Shown here piece after piece: positions 1 through 5,358 of a DNA stretch of 8,432 nt. Origin of the DNA: Actinomycetota bacterium (GTDB taxonomy: Bacteria > Actinomycetota > Thermoleophilia > Gaiellales > Gaiellaceae); assembly GCA_013698195.1 (NCBI GenBank), contig JACCVK010000172.1:1-8432 (forward strand), read 5' to 3'. The position numbers were made by a program, and so were the translations under genes. Below the pieces are notes generated by a model. It did no database searches and was not told the DNA's origin. It saw only the letters and a program-made list of their open reading frames with translations. Each line of letters opens with the position of its first letter. Within the stretch, counting starts at the first letter, position 1.

Positions 1-55
1 GTGTAGGAGCCCGCACTGGACGAGTCCACGTCGCCGACGGCACGAACCTCCTGCG

Positions 56-61
56 TACACT
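56..61 (+). promoter_or_regulatory. Candidate -10 hexamer of a leaderless ffh promoter
   Basis: TACACT fits the actinobacterial -10 pattern TANNNT. It ends 8 nt before the GTG of ffh, so transcription could begin at or within a base or two of the start codon. No purine-rich ribosome binding site lies between the hexamer and the GTG; the spacer is pyrimidine-rich. No convincing -35 element is visible about 17 nt upstream. The layout matches those before trmD, rnhB and comM. Confidence 0.45.
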
Positions 62-69
62 TTCCCGCC

Positions 70-1395
70 GTGTTCGACACACTCGGAGACAAGCTGCAAG
101 CGGCGCTTGGCGATCTGCGGGGCAAGGGGCGCTTGGACGAGGACTCCGTCTCGAAGGCGATGCGCGAGGTGCGCCTTGCGCTTCTCGAGGCGGACGTCAA
201 CTTCGAGGTGGCCAAAGACTTCACGGCGGCGGTCAAGGCGCGCGCGCTCGGTCAAGACGTCACGAAGAGCCTGACGCCGGGCCAGGAGGTCGTGAGGATC
301 GTGCACGAGGAGCTGACCGCGTTGATGGGGTCGGGCGACTCGCGGCTCGCGTTCGGAAAGCCCCCGACGGTGATTCTCCTCGCAGGGCTCCAGGGCTCAG
401 GCAAGACGACCGCAGCTGCCAAGCTCGCTCTCCTGCTCCGGCGGGAGGGAAAGCAGCCGGCTCTCGTTGCCTGCGACCTGCAGCGCCCAGCGGCGGTCGA
501 GCAGCTCAGGCAGCTCGGGAGGCAGATCCAGGTCCCCGTGTTCGCTCCCAGTCCGAGCGATCCGGTGGCCGCCGCGCGCGACGGGCTGGACGAGGCGCGC
601 AGGGATGGTCGCGATGTCGTGATCCTCGACACCGCGGGCCGACTGCACGTCGACGCCGAGCTCATGGACGAGCTCGAGCGCGTTCGCGCCGCGACCAAGC
701 CCACGAACGTGCTCCTCGTGCTCGACGCTATGACGGGTCAGGAGGCGGTGAACGTCGCGACGGCATTCCAGGAACGCGTCGCGTTCGACGGGGTCGTGCT
801 CACGAAGCTCGACGGCGATGCACGCGGCGGCGCGGCGCTCTCGGTAAAGGCCGTCACCGGCAGACCGGTCAAGCTCGCTTCCGTCGGAGAGAAGCTCGAC
901 CAGCTCGAGTACTTCCATCCCGACCGGATGGCGTCGCGGATCCTTGGCATGGGCGACGTGCTCACGCTGATCGAGAAGGCGGAGGCAGCGGTCGAGCAGG
1001 ACGAGCAGGAGGAGATGGAGAGACGCCTGCGGGCGGGCGAGTTCACGTTCGACGACTTTCTCTCCAGCTACCGGATGCTGCGCAAGATGGGGCCGCTTCA
1101 GGGCGTGCTCAAGCTCGTCCCGGGAATCGGGAAGCAGCTCCAGGGTCTCGACGTCGACGAGAGCCAGCTCGCGCGCGTCGAGGCGATCGTCCTCTCGATG
1201 ACGCCGCACGAGCGAGCCGTGCCGCACGTCATCAATACGCAACGCCGTCGCCGGATCGCGGCGGGCAGCGGCACGTCGCTCGACGAGGTGAACAAGCTCA
1301 TGGCCGCCCGCAAGCAGATGGCCAAGATGATGAAGCAGATGGGCAAGGGCAAGGTTCCGACCTTGCCCGGGATGCCGCCGGGAAAGGCCAGATAA
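70..1395 (+). CDS. ffh: Signal recognition particle protein Ffh (SRP54)
   Basis: This is the SRP GTPase. It binds 4.5S/SRP RNA and the signal sequence of nascent chains and delivers ribosomes to FtsY at the membrane. Visible domains are a helical N domain (about residues 1-95, with the LLEADVNFEVAKDF motif at 38-51), a G domain and a Met-rich M domain (about 325 to the end). The G domain carries P-loop GLQGSGKTT (106-114), the DxxRxAA insertion-box motif (136-142), DTAGR (187-191) and TKLD (245-248). The M domain has SMTPHER (376-382) and the Arg-rich RNA-binding segment RRRRIAAGSGTS (392-403), then a Met/Lys tail. The 441-residue length is normal. The GTG start gives the usual MFDTLGDKL beginning. 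It has no Shine-Dalgarno sequence but a TACACT hexamer 8 nt upstream. The stop is followed at once by the hairpin preceding rpsP. Confidence 0.98.
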   Translation: MFDTLGDKLQAALGDLRGKGRLDEDSVSKAMREVRLALLEADVNFEVAKDFTAAVKARALGQDVTKSLTPGQEVVRIVHEELTALMGSGDSRLAFGKPPTVILLAGLQGSGKTTAAAKLALLLRREGKQPALVACDLQRPAAVEQLRQLGRQIQVPVFAPSPSDPVAAARDGLDEARRDGRDVVILDTAGRLHVDAELMDELERVRAATKPTNVLLVLDAMTGQEAVNVATAFQERVAFDGVVLTKLDGDARGGAALSVKAVTGRPVKLASVGEKLDQLEYFHPDRMASRILGMGDVLTLIEKAEAAVEQDEQEEMERRLRAGEFTFDDFLSSYRMLRKMGPLQGVLKLVPGIGKQLQGLDVDESQLARVEAIVLSMTPHERAVPHVINTQRRRRIAAGSGTSLDEVNKLMAARKQMAKMMKQMGKGKVPTLPGMPPGKAR

Positions 1396-1429
1396 CCTGT
1401 CTCGCTCGAATCGATTGAGAGAGGCAGGT
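1395..1429 (+). promoter_or_regulatory. Imperfect 13-bp hairpin covering the rpsP ribosome binding site
   Basis: The left arm ACCTGTCTCGCTC (1395-1407) pairs with the right arm GAGAGAGGCAGGT (1417-1429) across a 9-nt loop. The stem has one G-U pair and one G-A mismatch. The right arm contains the purine-rich Shine-Dalgarno region of rpsP, whose ATG is at 1432. The left arm begins at the last base of the ffh stop codon. Folded RNA would hide the binding site. A ribosome finishing ffh could open it, or a protein such as S16 could stabilise it. The pairing is seen in the sequence; the regulatory role is inference. There is no T-run after it, so a classical terminator is less likely. A TAACCT hexamer at 1393-1398 could also be a -10 for rpsP. 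Confidence 0.5.
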
Positions 1430-1431
1430 GT

Positions 1432-1692
1432 ATGGCCGTAAAGATCAGGTTGACGCGCGTCGGGTCGAAGAAGAATCCGATCTATCGCGTCGTGGTCGCC
1501 GACTCGCGCTCACCGCGGGACGGTCGCTTCATCGAGATCGTCGGGCGCTACAACCCTCGCACGGAGCCCTCGACGATCGACCTCGACCAGGACAAGATCG
1601 ACGACTGGATCGCGAAGGGTGCCCAGCCGACCGCGCCTGTGGCGAAGCTCATCAAAGCAGCTGCTTCCGGCGCGAGCGCCGAAAGCGGCTAG
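1432..1692 (+). CDS. rpsP: 30S ribosomal protein bS16
   Basis: This encodes bS16, a small-subunit protein that binds 16S rRNA and aids 30S assembly. The 86-residue product starts MAVKIRLTRVGSKKNPIYR and contains VVADSRSPRDGRFIEIVGRY and a WIAKGAQPT segment, which are the family's hallmark blocks. Its length is typical for the family (about 80-90), with a short Ala/Ser/Gly-rich tail. The ATG is preceded by AGAGAGGCAGG, a usable though not perfect ribosome binding site lying inside a hairpin arm. It sits 36 nt after ffh and heads the rpsP-khpA-rimM set. The stop codon TAG forms the left end of a 12-bp palindrome. Confidence 0.98.
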   Translation: MAVKIRLTRVGSKKNPIYRVVVADSRSPRDGRFIEIVGRYNPRTEPSTIDLDQDKIDDWIAKGAQPTAPVAKLIKAAASGASAESG

Positions 1693-1716
1693 GACGTCCT
1701 ATGCGTGATGCACGCA
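1690..1716 (+). repeat. Two adjacent short palindromes between rpsP and khpA
   Basis: TAGGACGTCCTA (1690-1701) is a perfect 12-bp palindrome that includes the rpsP stop codon. It is followed directly by TGCGTG-ATG-CACGCA (1702-1716), a 6-bp inverted repeat with a 3-nt loop. Both fall in the stretch that I read as untranslated once the khpA start is placed at 1765. They could be an RNA processing or pausing site or a protein-binding site. No T-run follows. Confidence 0.35.
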
Positions 1717-1764
1717 CCGGCGGATGTCGGTTCACTCGTCACTCGTCGCGAAGCGGAAAGTGAC

Positions 1765-1995
1765 GTGGCGGAGCTACTCGAATGGATCGCGCGCCGGCTC
1801 GTCGACGAGCCAGACGCCGTGCGCGTCGAGACGGAGGAGCGTGAGGACGCCGTCGTGTTCCGCCTTCACGTCGCGCCCGACGATGTCGGGAAGGTGATCG
1901 GGCGGCAGGGCCGCCTCGCGCGCGCTCTACGCAGCATCGTGCGGGCGGCGGGGGCACGCGCCGACCGCCGCTTCGTGCTCGAGATTGCCGACTGA
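1765..1995 (+). CDS. khpA: KH-domain RNA-binding protein, KhpA family
   Basis: This is a small single-KH-domain RNA-binding protein (formerly YlqC/UPF0109). In other bacteria KhpA pairs with KhpB/Jag and binds many transcripts. The 76-residue product from the GTG at 1765 begins VAELLEWIARRLVDEP and has the KH signature VGKVIGRQGRLA, with the GxxG loop as GRQG at residues 46-49. I prefer 1765 to the upstream GTG at 1705 for three reasons: GGAAAG lies at 1754-1759 with suitable spacing, the resulting length matches the family (about 75-80), and codons 1705-1764 lose the strong third-position G/C bias of the rest. It sits between rpsP and rimM, its usual place in Gram-positives. Its end overlaps the proposed rimM start by 11 nt, suggesting translational coupling. 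Confidence 0.92.
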   Translation: MAELLEWIARRLVDEPDAVRVETEEREDAVVFRLHVAPDDVGKVIGRQGRLARALRSIVRAAGARADRRFVLEIAD

Positions 1996-2476
1996 CCGCG
2001 AGGACGAGCGCGACGAGCGCGTGCTCGTCGGCCGGGTCGGCCGTCCGCACGGCATCGACGGCGCGTTCGTCGTCGATGAGGGAAGCGACGATCCGCGGCG
2101 GTTCGAGATCGGTGCGAGCCTCCATGTGAACGGCGAGCCCGCCGCGGTCGTGCTCTCGAGGCGGGTCGGAAAGGGACGGCGAGCCATCAAGCTCGATCGG
2201 AAGGTAGAGCGTGGGGCGGAGCTGACAGTCCCACGCGGCGAGCTGCCGCCGACCGACCCGGGATCGTTCTACGTCGCCGATCTGGTGGGTCTCGAAGTTG
2301 TCGAGGACGGTGAACGGGTCTTGGGGGTCGTACGCGACATACATCCCGGGCCTGCGAACGACGCCCTGGAGCTCGACACCGGGCTCCTGCTCCCACTTGT
2401 CGAGGACTGCGTCGTCGCCGTCGACGTTTCCGCGGGCCGCATCGTCGTTGCCCGAGGATTTGCGGACGACGGGTAA
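1985..2476 (+). CDS. rimM: Ribosome maturation factor RimM
   Basis: RimM is a 30S assembly factor that acts on the 16S rRNA 3' (head) domain and binds S19. The N-terminal RimM domain opens VLVGRVGRPHGIDGAFVV (residues 13-30). The C-terminal PRC-barrel domain runs from about 95 (FYVADLVGLEVV) through PANDALEL and LLLPLVEDCV. The length is 163 residues, near the usual 165-180. The start is uncertain. TTG 1985 overlaps khpA by 11 nt, and codons 1988-2020 keep the coding-type G/C third positions, so I favour it. GTG 2021 would give a tidy VLVGRVG start of 151 residues but lies in the loop of an 8-bp hairpin (2011-2030). The stop TAA is part of the trmD hexamer TAACCT. Confidence 0.93.
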   Translation: MPTDREDERDERVLVGRVGRPHGIDGAFVVDEGSDDPRRFEIGASLHVNGEPAAVVLSRRVGKGRRAIKLDRKVERGAELTVPRGELPPTDPGSFYVADLVGLEVVEDGERVLGVVRDIHPGPANDALELDTGLLLPLVEDCVVAVDVSAGRIVVARGFADDG

Positions 2477-2479
2477 CCT
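2474..2479 (+). promoter_or_regulatory. Candidate -10 hexamer of a leaderless trmD promoter
   Basis: TAACCT overlaps the rimM stop codon (TAA) and ends 6 nt before the trmD GTG. The whole element TAACCTCGCCGGGTG nearly matches that before rnhB, TATCCTCGGCCGGGTG. No Shine-Dalgarno sequence is present. If active, it would let trmD-lepB be transcribed apart from rpsP-khpA-rimM. Confidence 0.5.
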
Positions 2480-2485
2480 CGCCGG

Positions 2486-3166
2486 GTGTCTCTGCGTCTC
2501 GACGTGTTCACGCTCGTGCCGGACGCGTTCGCGTGGATGCGCGAGCGGAGGCCGCTTGCCGGAGTGCTCGGCTCGGGTCTCGATTTTCGCGTCTTCAACT
2601 ATCGGGAAACGACGCCGCTCACCGCCGGTCAGGTGGACGACGAGCCGTACGGCGGGGGGCGAGGGATGGTGCTGCGCGTCGACGTCGTGGCCGCGGCGCT
2701 CGACGCCGTGTACGGCGGCGTTCCCGAGCAGCGCGTCCTCGCGCTGAGCCCGCAGGGCCGCCAGCTCGACCAAGAGCTCGTCGAGGAGCTCGCGCGCGAG
2801 CCCGCCTTGACGCTGCTCTCAGCGCGCTTCGAGGGCTTCGACCAGCGGATCCTCGACCAGTTCGCGACCGACGTCGTCTCGATCGGGCCCTATGTGCTGT
2901 CCGGCGGCGAGATTCCGGCCATGGCAGTCGTGGACGCCGTCGTACGGCGACTTCCGGGCGCGCTCAGCGACGGGTCGGGTGAGCTCGAGAGCTTCTCCGC
3001 CGCGCTCGACGGCGGCCTCGAGTACCCGCAGTACACGCGTCCGGCCGAGTTCCGCGGCTGGAGCGTCCCCGAGATCCTTCTCTCCGGCGATCACGGACGG
3101 ATCGAGACCTGGCGCCGCGAGCACGTGCGGAGCCGGAGCGACGAGCAGACCATGACCAGGGCATGA
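2486..3166 (+). CDS. trmD: tRNA (guanine-N1-)-methyltransferase TrmD
   Basis: TrmD transfers methyl from SAM to N1 of G37 in tRNAs reading CNN and some other codons, preventing +1 frameshifts. It is an SPOUT-family trefoil-knot dimer. Family motifs are LDVFTLVPDAF near the start, DDEPYGGGRGM (51-61), LSPQGRQLDQ (87-96), the knot segments RFEGFDQR (114-121) and SIGPYVLSGGE (132-142), and YPQYTRPAEFRGW. Several usual residues differ: GRYEG reads ARFEG, IGDYVL reads IGPYVL, and the Asp aligned with the catalytic D169 of the E. coli/Haemophilus enzymes is Glu168. The protein is short (226 aa against about 240-255) and lacks the common RRPDLL-like tail. The GTG start has no ribosome binding site; a TAACCT hexamer lies 6 nt upstream. 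The 3' end enters an 11-bp triplication that also makes the lepB start. Confidence 0.96.
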   Translation: MSLRLDVFTLVPDAFAWMRERRPLAGVLGSGLDFRVFNYRETTPLTAGQVDDEPYGGGRGMVLRVDVVAAALDAVYGGVPEQRVLALSPQGRQLDQELVEELAREPALTLLSARFEGFDQRILDQFATDVVSIGPYVLSGGEIPAMAVVDAVVRRLPGALSDGSGELESFSAALDGGLEYPQYTRPAEFRGWSVPEILLSGDHGRIETWRREHVRSRSDEQTMTRA

Positions 3167-3183
3167 GCAGGGCATGAGCGACC
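3151..3183 (+). repeat. Three tandem copies of an 11-bp unit at the trmD/lepB junction
   Basis: Units are CATGACCAGGG (3151-3161), CATGAGCAGGG (3162-3172) and the partly diverged CATGAGCGACC (3173-3183). Each carries an ATG (3152, 3163, 3174). Because 11 is not a multiple of three, each lies in a different frame. The first is in the trmD frame and stops at 3166, the second opens a four-codon ORF ending at the TGA inside the third unit, and the third is the lepB start. The AGGG of the second unit serves as the lepB ribosome binding site. Confidence 0.7.
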
Positions 3184-3944
3184 GAGACGACTGGTCGCGG
3201 CCTCCCGTCGAGACACCGCCCGAACCGGCCCTTCCCGAACGAGACGCGTGGGAGCGGGAGGTCTGGAGCGACGACGGGCACGTCACGGAGCCGCCGGACG
3301 CGGGGCAGCAACAGGAGCGGGAAGACGGCTTCCATCATCCGCTCGACCGCGTCACGGGCAGGCTTCCGCGCAGGACGCGAATCGTCGTCGACTGGGTCGT
3401 GACGATCGTCGGTGCGGTGGCGATCGTCCTCGCCATCAAAGCCTGGGTCGTGAACCCGTACCGCATCCCATCCTCGTCCATGGAGCCGACGCTCCACTGC
3501 GCTCGCCCGGCGACCGGTTGCGAGGCTCGCTTCTCCGACCGCGTGCTCGCGAACCGGTTCGTCTACCACTTTGTGGATCCCGCGCGCGGTGACATCGTCG
3601 TCTTCGAGACGACGCCCGCCGTCTTCAGGAACTGCAACGCGGGCGGGACGTTCGTCAAGCGCATCATCGGACTTCCCGGCGAGACCCTCCGCCTCCGGAT
3701 CATCCAGGGTCGTGAGTTCGTGTACATCAACGGCCGCAAGCTCGACGAGCCGTACGTCCAGCCGAGCCGGCGCGGCTTCGGGCCCGAGAAGACGTACAAA
3801 GTGCCCGCGGGGCAGTACTTCCTCATGGGCGACAACCGCTCGTCGTCCTGCGACTCACGGCAGTGGGGCGGGCTCCCTCGAGACAACATCCTCGGCAAGG
3901 TGTTCATGACCTACTGGCCGCCGCAGCGGATCTCCTTCCGCTAG
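3174..3944 (+). CDS. lepB: Signal peptidase I
   Basis: This membrane-bound serine protease removes signal peptides from exported preproteins using a Ser/Lys dyad. An acidic, Pro-rich cytoplasmic N-terminus of about 65 residues precedes one membrane segment (about 69-92, VVDWVVTIVGAVAIVLAIKAW). Box B PSSSMEPTL follows with nucleophile Ser102. Box D is FVKRIIGLPGE with general base Lys162, and box E is GDNRSSSCDSR (219-229). The 256-residue length is normal for a single-span actinobacterial enzyme. Cysteines 109, 116, 154 and 226 all fall in the extracytoplasmic part and could form disulfides. It starts 7 nt after trmD with AGGG before the ATG, so the two are probably cotranscribed. It stands between trmD and rplS rather than after rplS as in many actinobacteria. 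Confidence 0.97.
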   Translation: MSDRDDWSRPPVETPPEPALPERDAWEREVWSDDGHVTEPPDAGQQQEREDGFHHPLDRVTGRLPRRTRIVVDWVVTIVGAVAIVLAIKAWVVNPYRIPSSSMEPTLHCARPATGCEARFSDRVLANRFVYHFVDPARGDIVVFETTPAVFRNCNAGGTFVKRIIGLPGETLRLRIIQGREFVYINGRKLDEPYVQPSRRGFGPEKTYKVPAGQYFLMGDNRSSSCDSRQWGGLPRDNILGKVFMTYWPPQRISFR

Positions 3945-3998
3945 CATCGTTCGGCCGATCAGCCAACCGAATCCGGTCCTGGCGGCGCTTTCTTCCTC
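3942..3998 (+). promoter_or_regulatory. rplS leader with possible -10, weak hairpin and pyrimidine tract, but no Shine-Dalgarno
   Basis: A TAGCAT hexamer (3942-3947) overlaps the lepB stop and could be a -10 with a start near 3954. A small bulged hairpin GTTCGGC/GCCAAC spans 3949-3967. The last 11 bases before the rplS ATG are all pyrimidines (CTTTCTTCCTC, 3988-3998), the opposite of a normal ribosome binding site. Only these base patterns are seen; promoter and leader roles are inference. Confidence 0.3.
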
Positions 3999-4349
3999 AT
4001 GAACACGACGATCGAGAGCCTCGAGCAGCGCAACATGCGCACGGACCTGCCTCAGTTCAAGGCCGGAGACACCGTCCGCGTCCACTTCAAGGTCATCGAG
4101 GGCAACCGGCAGCGCATCCAGGTCTTCGAAGGCATCGTCATCAAGCGCCAGGGTGCCGGCTTCCGGGAGACATTCACAGTGCGCAAGCAGTCGTTCGGGG
4201 TCGGCGTCGAGCGCACCTTCCCGCTTCACTCGCCGAAGATCGAGAGGCTCGAAGTCGCCTCGATTGGTGATGTGCGACGCGCAAAGCTCTACTACTTGCG
4301 CTCGAGAGTGGGGAAAAAGGCGCGCGTCCGCGAGCTCCGGCAGGGCTAG
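3999..4349 (+). CDS. rplS: 50S ribosomal protein bL19
   Basis: This encodes bL19, a large-subunit protein near the 30S-50S interface. The 116 residues contain DLPQFKAGDTVRVHFKVIEG (16-35), then FEGIVIKRQGAG, ETFTVRKQSFGVGVERTFPL, HSPKIE and KLYYLRSRVGKKAR, the family's conserved blocks in order. The length matches (about 113-120). ATG 3999 gives the usual short N-terminal helix (TTIESLEQRNMR). No Shine-Dalgarno sequence is visible, and a pyrimidine tract abuts the ATG. In E. coli rplS is the last gene of rpsP-rimM-trmD-rplS; here lepB separates it from trmD. A 17-nt gap separates it from rnhB, which appears to have its own promoter hexamer. Confidence 0.98.
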   Translation: MNTTIESLEQRNMRTDLPQFKAGDTVRVHFKVIEGNRQRIQVFEGIVIKRQGAGFRETFTVRKQSFGVGVERTFPLHSPKIERLEVASIGDVRRAKLYYLRSRVGKKARVRELRQG

Positions 4350-4353
4350 CGAC

Positions 4354-4359
4354 TATCCT
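4354..4359 (+). promoter_or_regulatory. Candidate -10 hexamer of a leaderless rnhB promoter
   Basis: TATCCT ends 7 nt before the rnhB GTG. The block TATCCTCGGCCGGGTG differs from the trmD element only by one substitution and one extra base. There is no ribosome binding site in the short rplS-rnhB gap. It would drive rnhB, the overlapping yraN and perhaps the methyltransferase. Confidence 0.5.
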
Positions 4360-4366
4360 CGGCCGG

Positions 4367-5041
4367 GTGGCCGCGAGCTCACGTCGAACTAGCTCCCGCT
4401 CGTCCGGCCAGCGACTCCTCGCACACGATCGAAAGCTCGGAGTCCGCTTCGTCGCAGGCGCGGATGAGGCTGGACGCGGCTCGCTCGCAGGCCCGCTCGT
4501 CGTGGCCGGGGTACTCCTCGACTACGCTGCACTTCGCGGTCACTGCGTGCGTCCGCTGGCGCTCCTGAACGACTCGAAGCAGGTCGCGCCGGTCGATCGC
4601 GAGCAACTCTTTCGCGCCGTGACGGCGTGCGCGACGCAGATCAGCATCCGGGTCTACTCGGCTCGCGAGATCGATCGTTCGGGGCTCCATCGCTCGAACC
4701 TGGCCGGGCTAAGGGCTGTGCTCCGGGATCTCCACCCGCGCGCGGAGGCATGCCTCGTCGACGGCTTCCGGCTCGGCCCGACGGCTCCTCCGCACCGAGC
4801 GATCGTCGACGGTGACACCCGTAGCGCGGCGATCGCAGCGGCCTCGATCGTTGCGAAGGTCCTCCGGGACCGCGTAATGCGGCGACTCGACTCGCTCTAT
4901 CCCCGGTACGGATTCATGTCGCACGTCGGCTACATCACGCCGGCGCACTCCGAGGCTGTACGCGCCTTCGGCCCGTCCGAGCTCCATCGCCGGTCGTTCG
5001 ACGCCGCCTGCTACGACGCTTCACGCTACGACGCCGCGTGA
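4367..5041 (+). CDS. rnhB: Ribonuclease HII
   Basis: RNase HII cuts the RNA strand of RNA-DNA hybrids and nicks 5' of single ribonucleotides embedded in DNA, starting ribonucleotide excision repair. The family signature is GADEAGRGSLAGPLVVAGV (31-49), with metal-binding Asp33 and Glu34. The others are LNDSKQ (67-72), LVDGF with Asp132, DGDTRSAAIAAASIVAKVLRD (148-168) ending in Asp168, and YGFMSHVGYITPAH (181-194). All four expected acidic catalytic residues are present. The 224-residue length is typical. The Ser/Arg-rich first 15 residues look unstructured. The GTG start is without a ribosome binding site, and TATCCT lies 7 nt upstream. The stop overlaps the yraN start (GTGA), indicating coupled translation. 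The DUF2469 gene found after rnhB in Mycobacterium is absent here. Confidence 0.97.
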   Translation: MAASSRRTSSRSSGQRLLAHDRKLGVRFVAGADEAGRGSLAGPLVVAGVLLDYAALRGHCVRPLALLNDSKQVAPVDREQLFRAVTACATQISIRVYSAREIDRSGLHRSNLAGLRAVLRDLHPRAEACLVDGFRLGPTAPPHRAIVDGDTRSAAIAAASIVAKVLRDRVMRRLDSLYPRYGFMSHVGYITPAHSEAVRAFGPSELHRRSFDAACYDASRYDAA

Positions 5042-5358
5042 ACCGCGGCGAGCGCCTCGCGCTCAGGCACTACCGCGTGCGTGGCTACCGGCTCCTCGGG
5101 GCGAACGTACGTGCCGCCGGGTACGAGCTCGACCTCGTCGTACGTCGCGGCCGCCGCGTCGTCGTCGCAGAGGTGAAGGAGAAAGGGGGCGGCGGCTACG
5201 GTGATCCGCTCGAGATGATCGGGCCTGAGAAGGCGAGGCGCGTGCGGACAGCCGCGGGTGCTTGGCTCGCGACACATCCCGAGCTCGCGGGGCTCGACGT
5301 CGAGCTCGAGGCGGTCGGCGTTCGCGGCCGCCACGTCGAGCGAGTTCCGCTCGAGTAA
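5038..5358 (+). CDS. yraN: YraN / UPF0102 family nuclease-fold protein
   Basis: This is a small protein of the restriction-endonuclease-like (PD-(D/E)XK) fold, family UPF0102. Its cellular role is not settled, but its constant neighbours suggest DNA processing. The 106 residues start GERLALRHYRVRGYRLLGANV. The likely metal-binding core is YELDLVVRRGRRVVVAEVKEK, with Glu30, Asp32, Glu45 and Lys47. GDPLEMIGPEKARRVRTAAGAWL follows, as expected for the family. Where many members have GGEID, this one has GYELD; the acidic pair is kept. Its GTG overlaps the rnhB TGA by 4 bp, so it is translationally coupled. In other actinobacteria the next gene is usually comM; here comM is about 1.9 kb away. Confidence 0.93.
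   Translation: MNRGERLALRHYRVRGYRLLGANVRAAGYELDLVVRRGRRVVVAEVKEKGGGGYGDPLEMIGPEKARRVRTAAGAWLATHPELAGLDVELEAVGVRGRHVERVPLE

Noticed and set aside
1..69. SRP (4.5S) RNA gene next to ffh
   Set aside because: The stretch is too short and lacks the conserved GGAAG-type loop and asymmetric internal loop of SRP RNA.
397..1242. Minus-strand open frame of 281 codons opposite ffh
   Set aside because: It is a mirror of a conserved gene. The Leu/Glu/Arg/His-rich composition is what reading GC-rich codons backwards yields.
1705..1764. Upstream GTG/ATG start for khpA
   Set aside because: Codons here lose the G/C third-position bias, and the added 20 residues exceed the family length. A ribosome binding site directly precedes GTG 1765.
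1739..2773. Long open frame of 344 codons on the minus strand
   Set aside because: It lies opposite khpA, rimM and trmD, all recognised by motif. Its translation is Arg/His-rich with no family features, and the high G/C at third positions explains the lack of stops.
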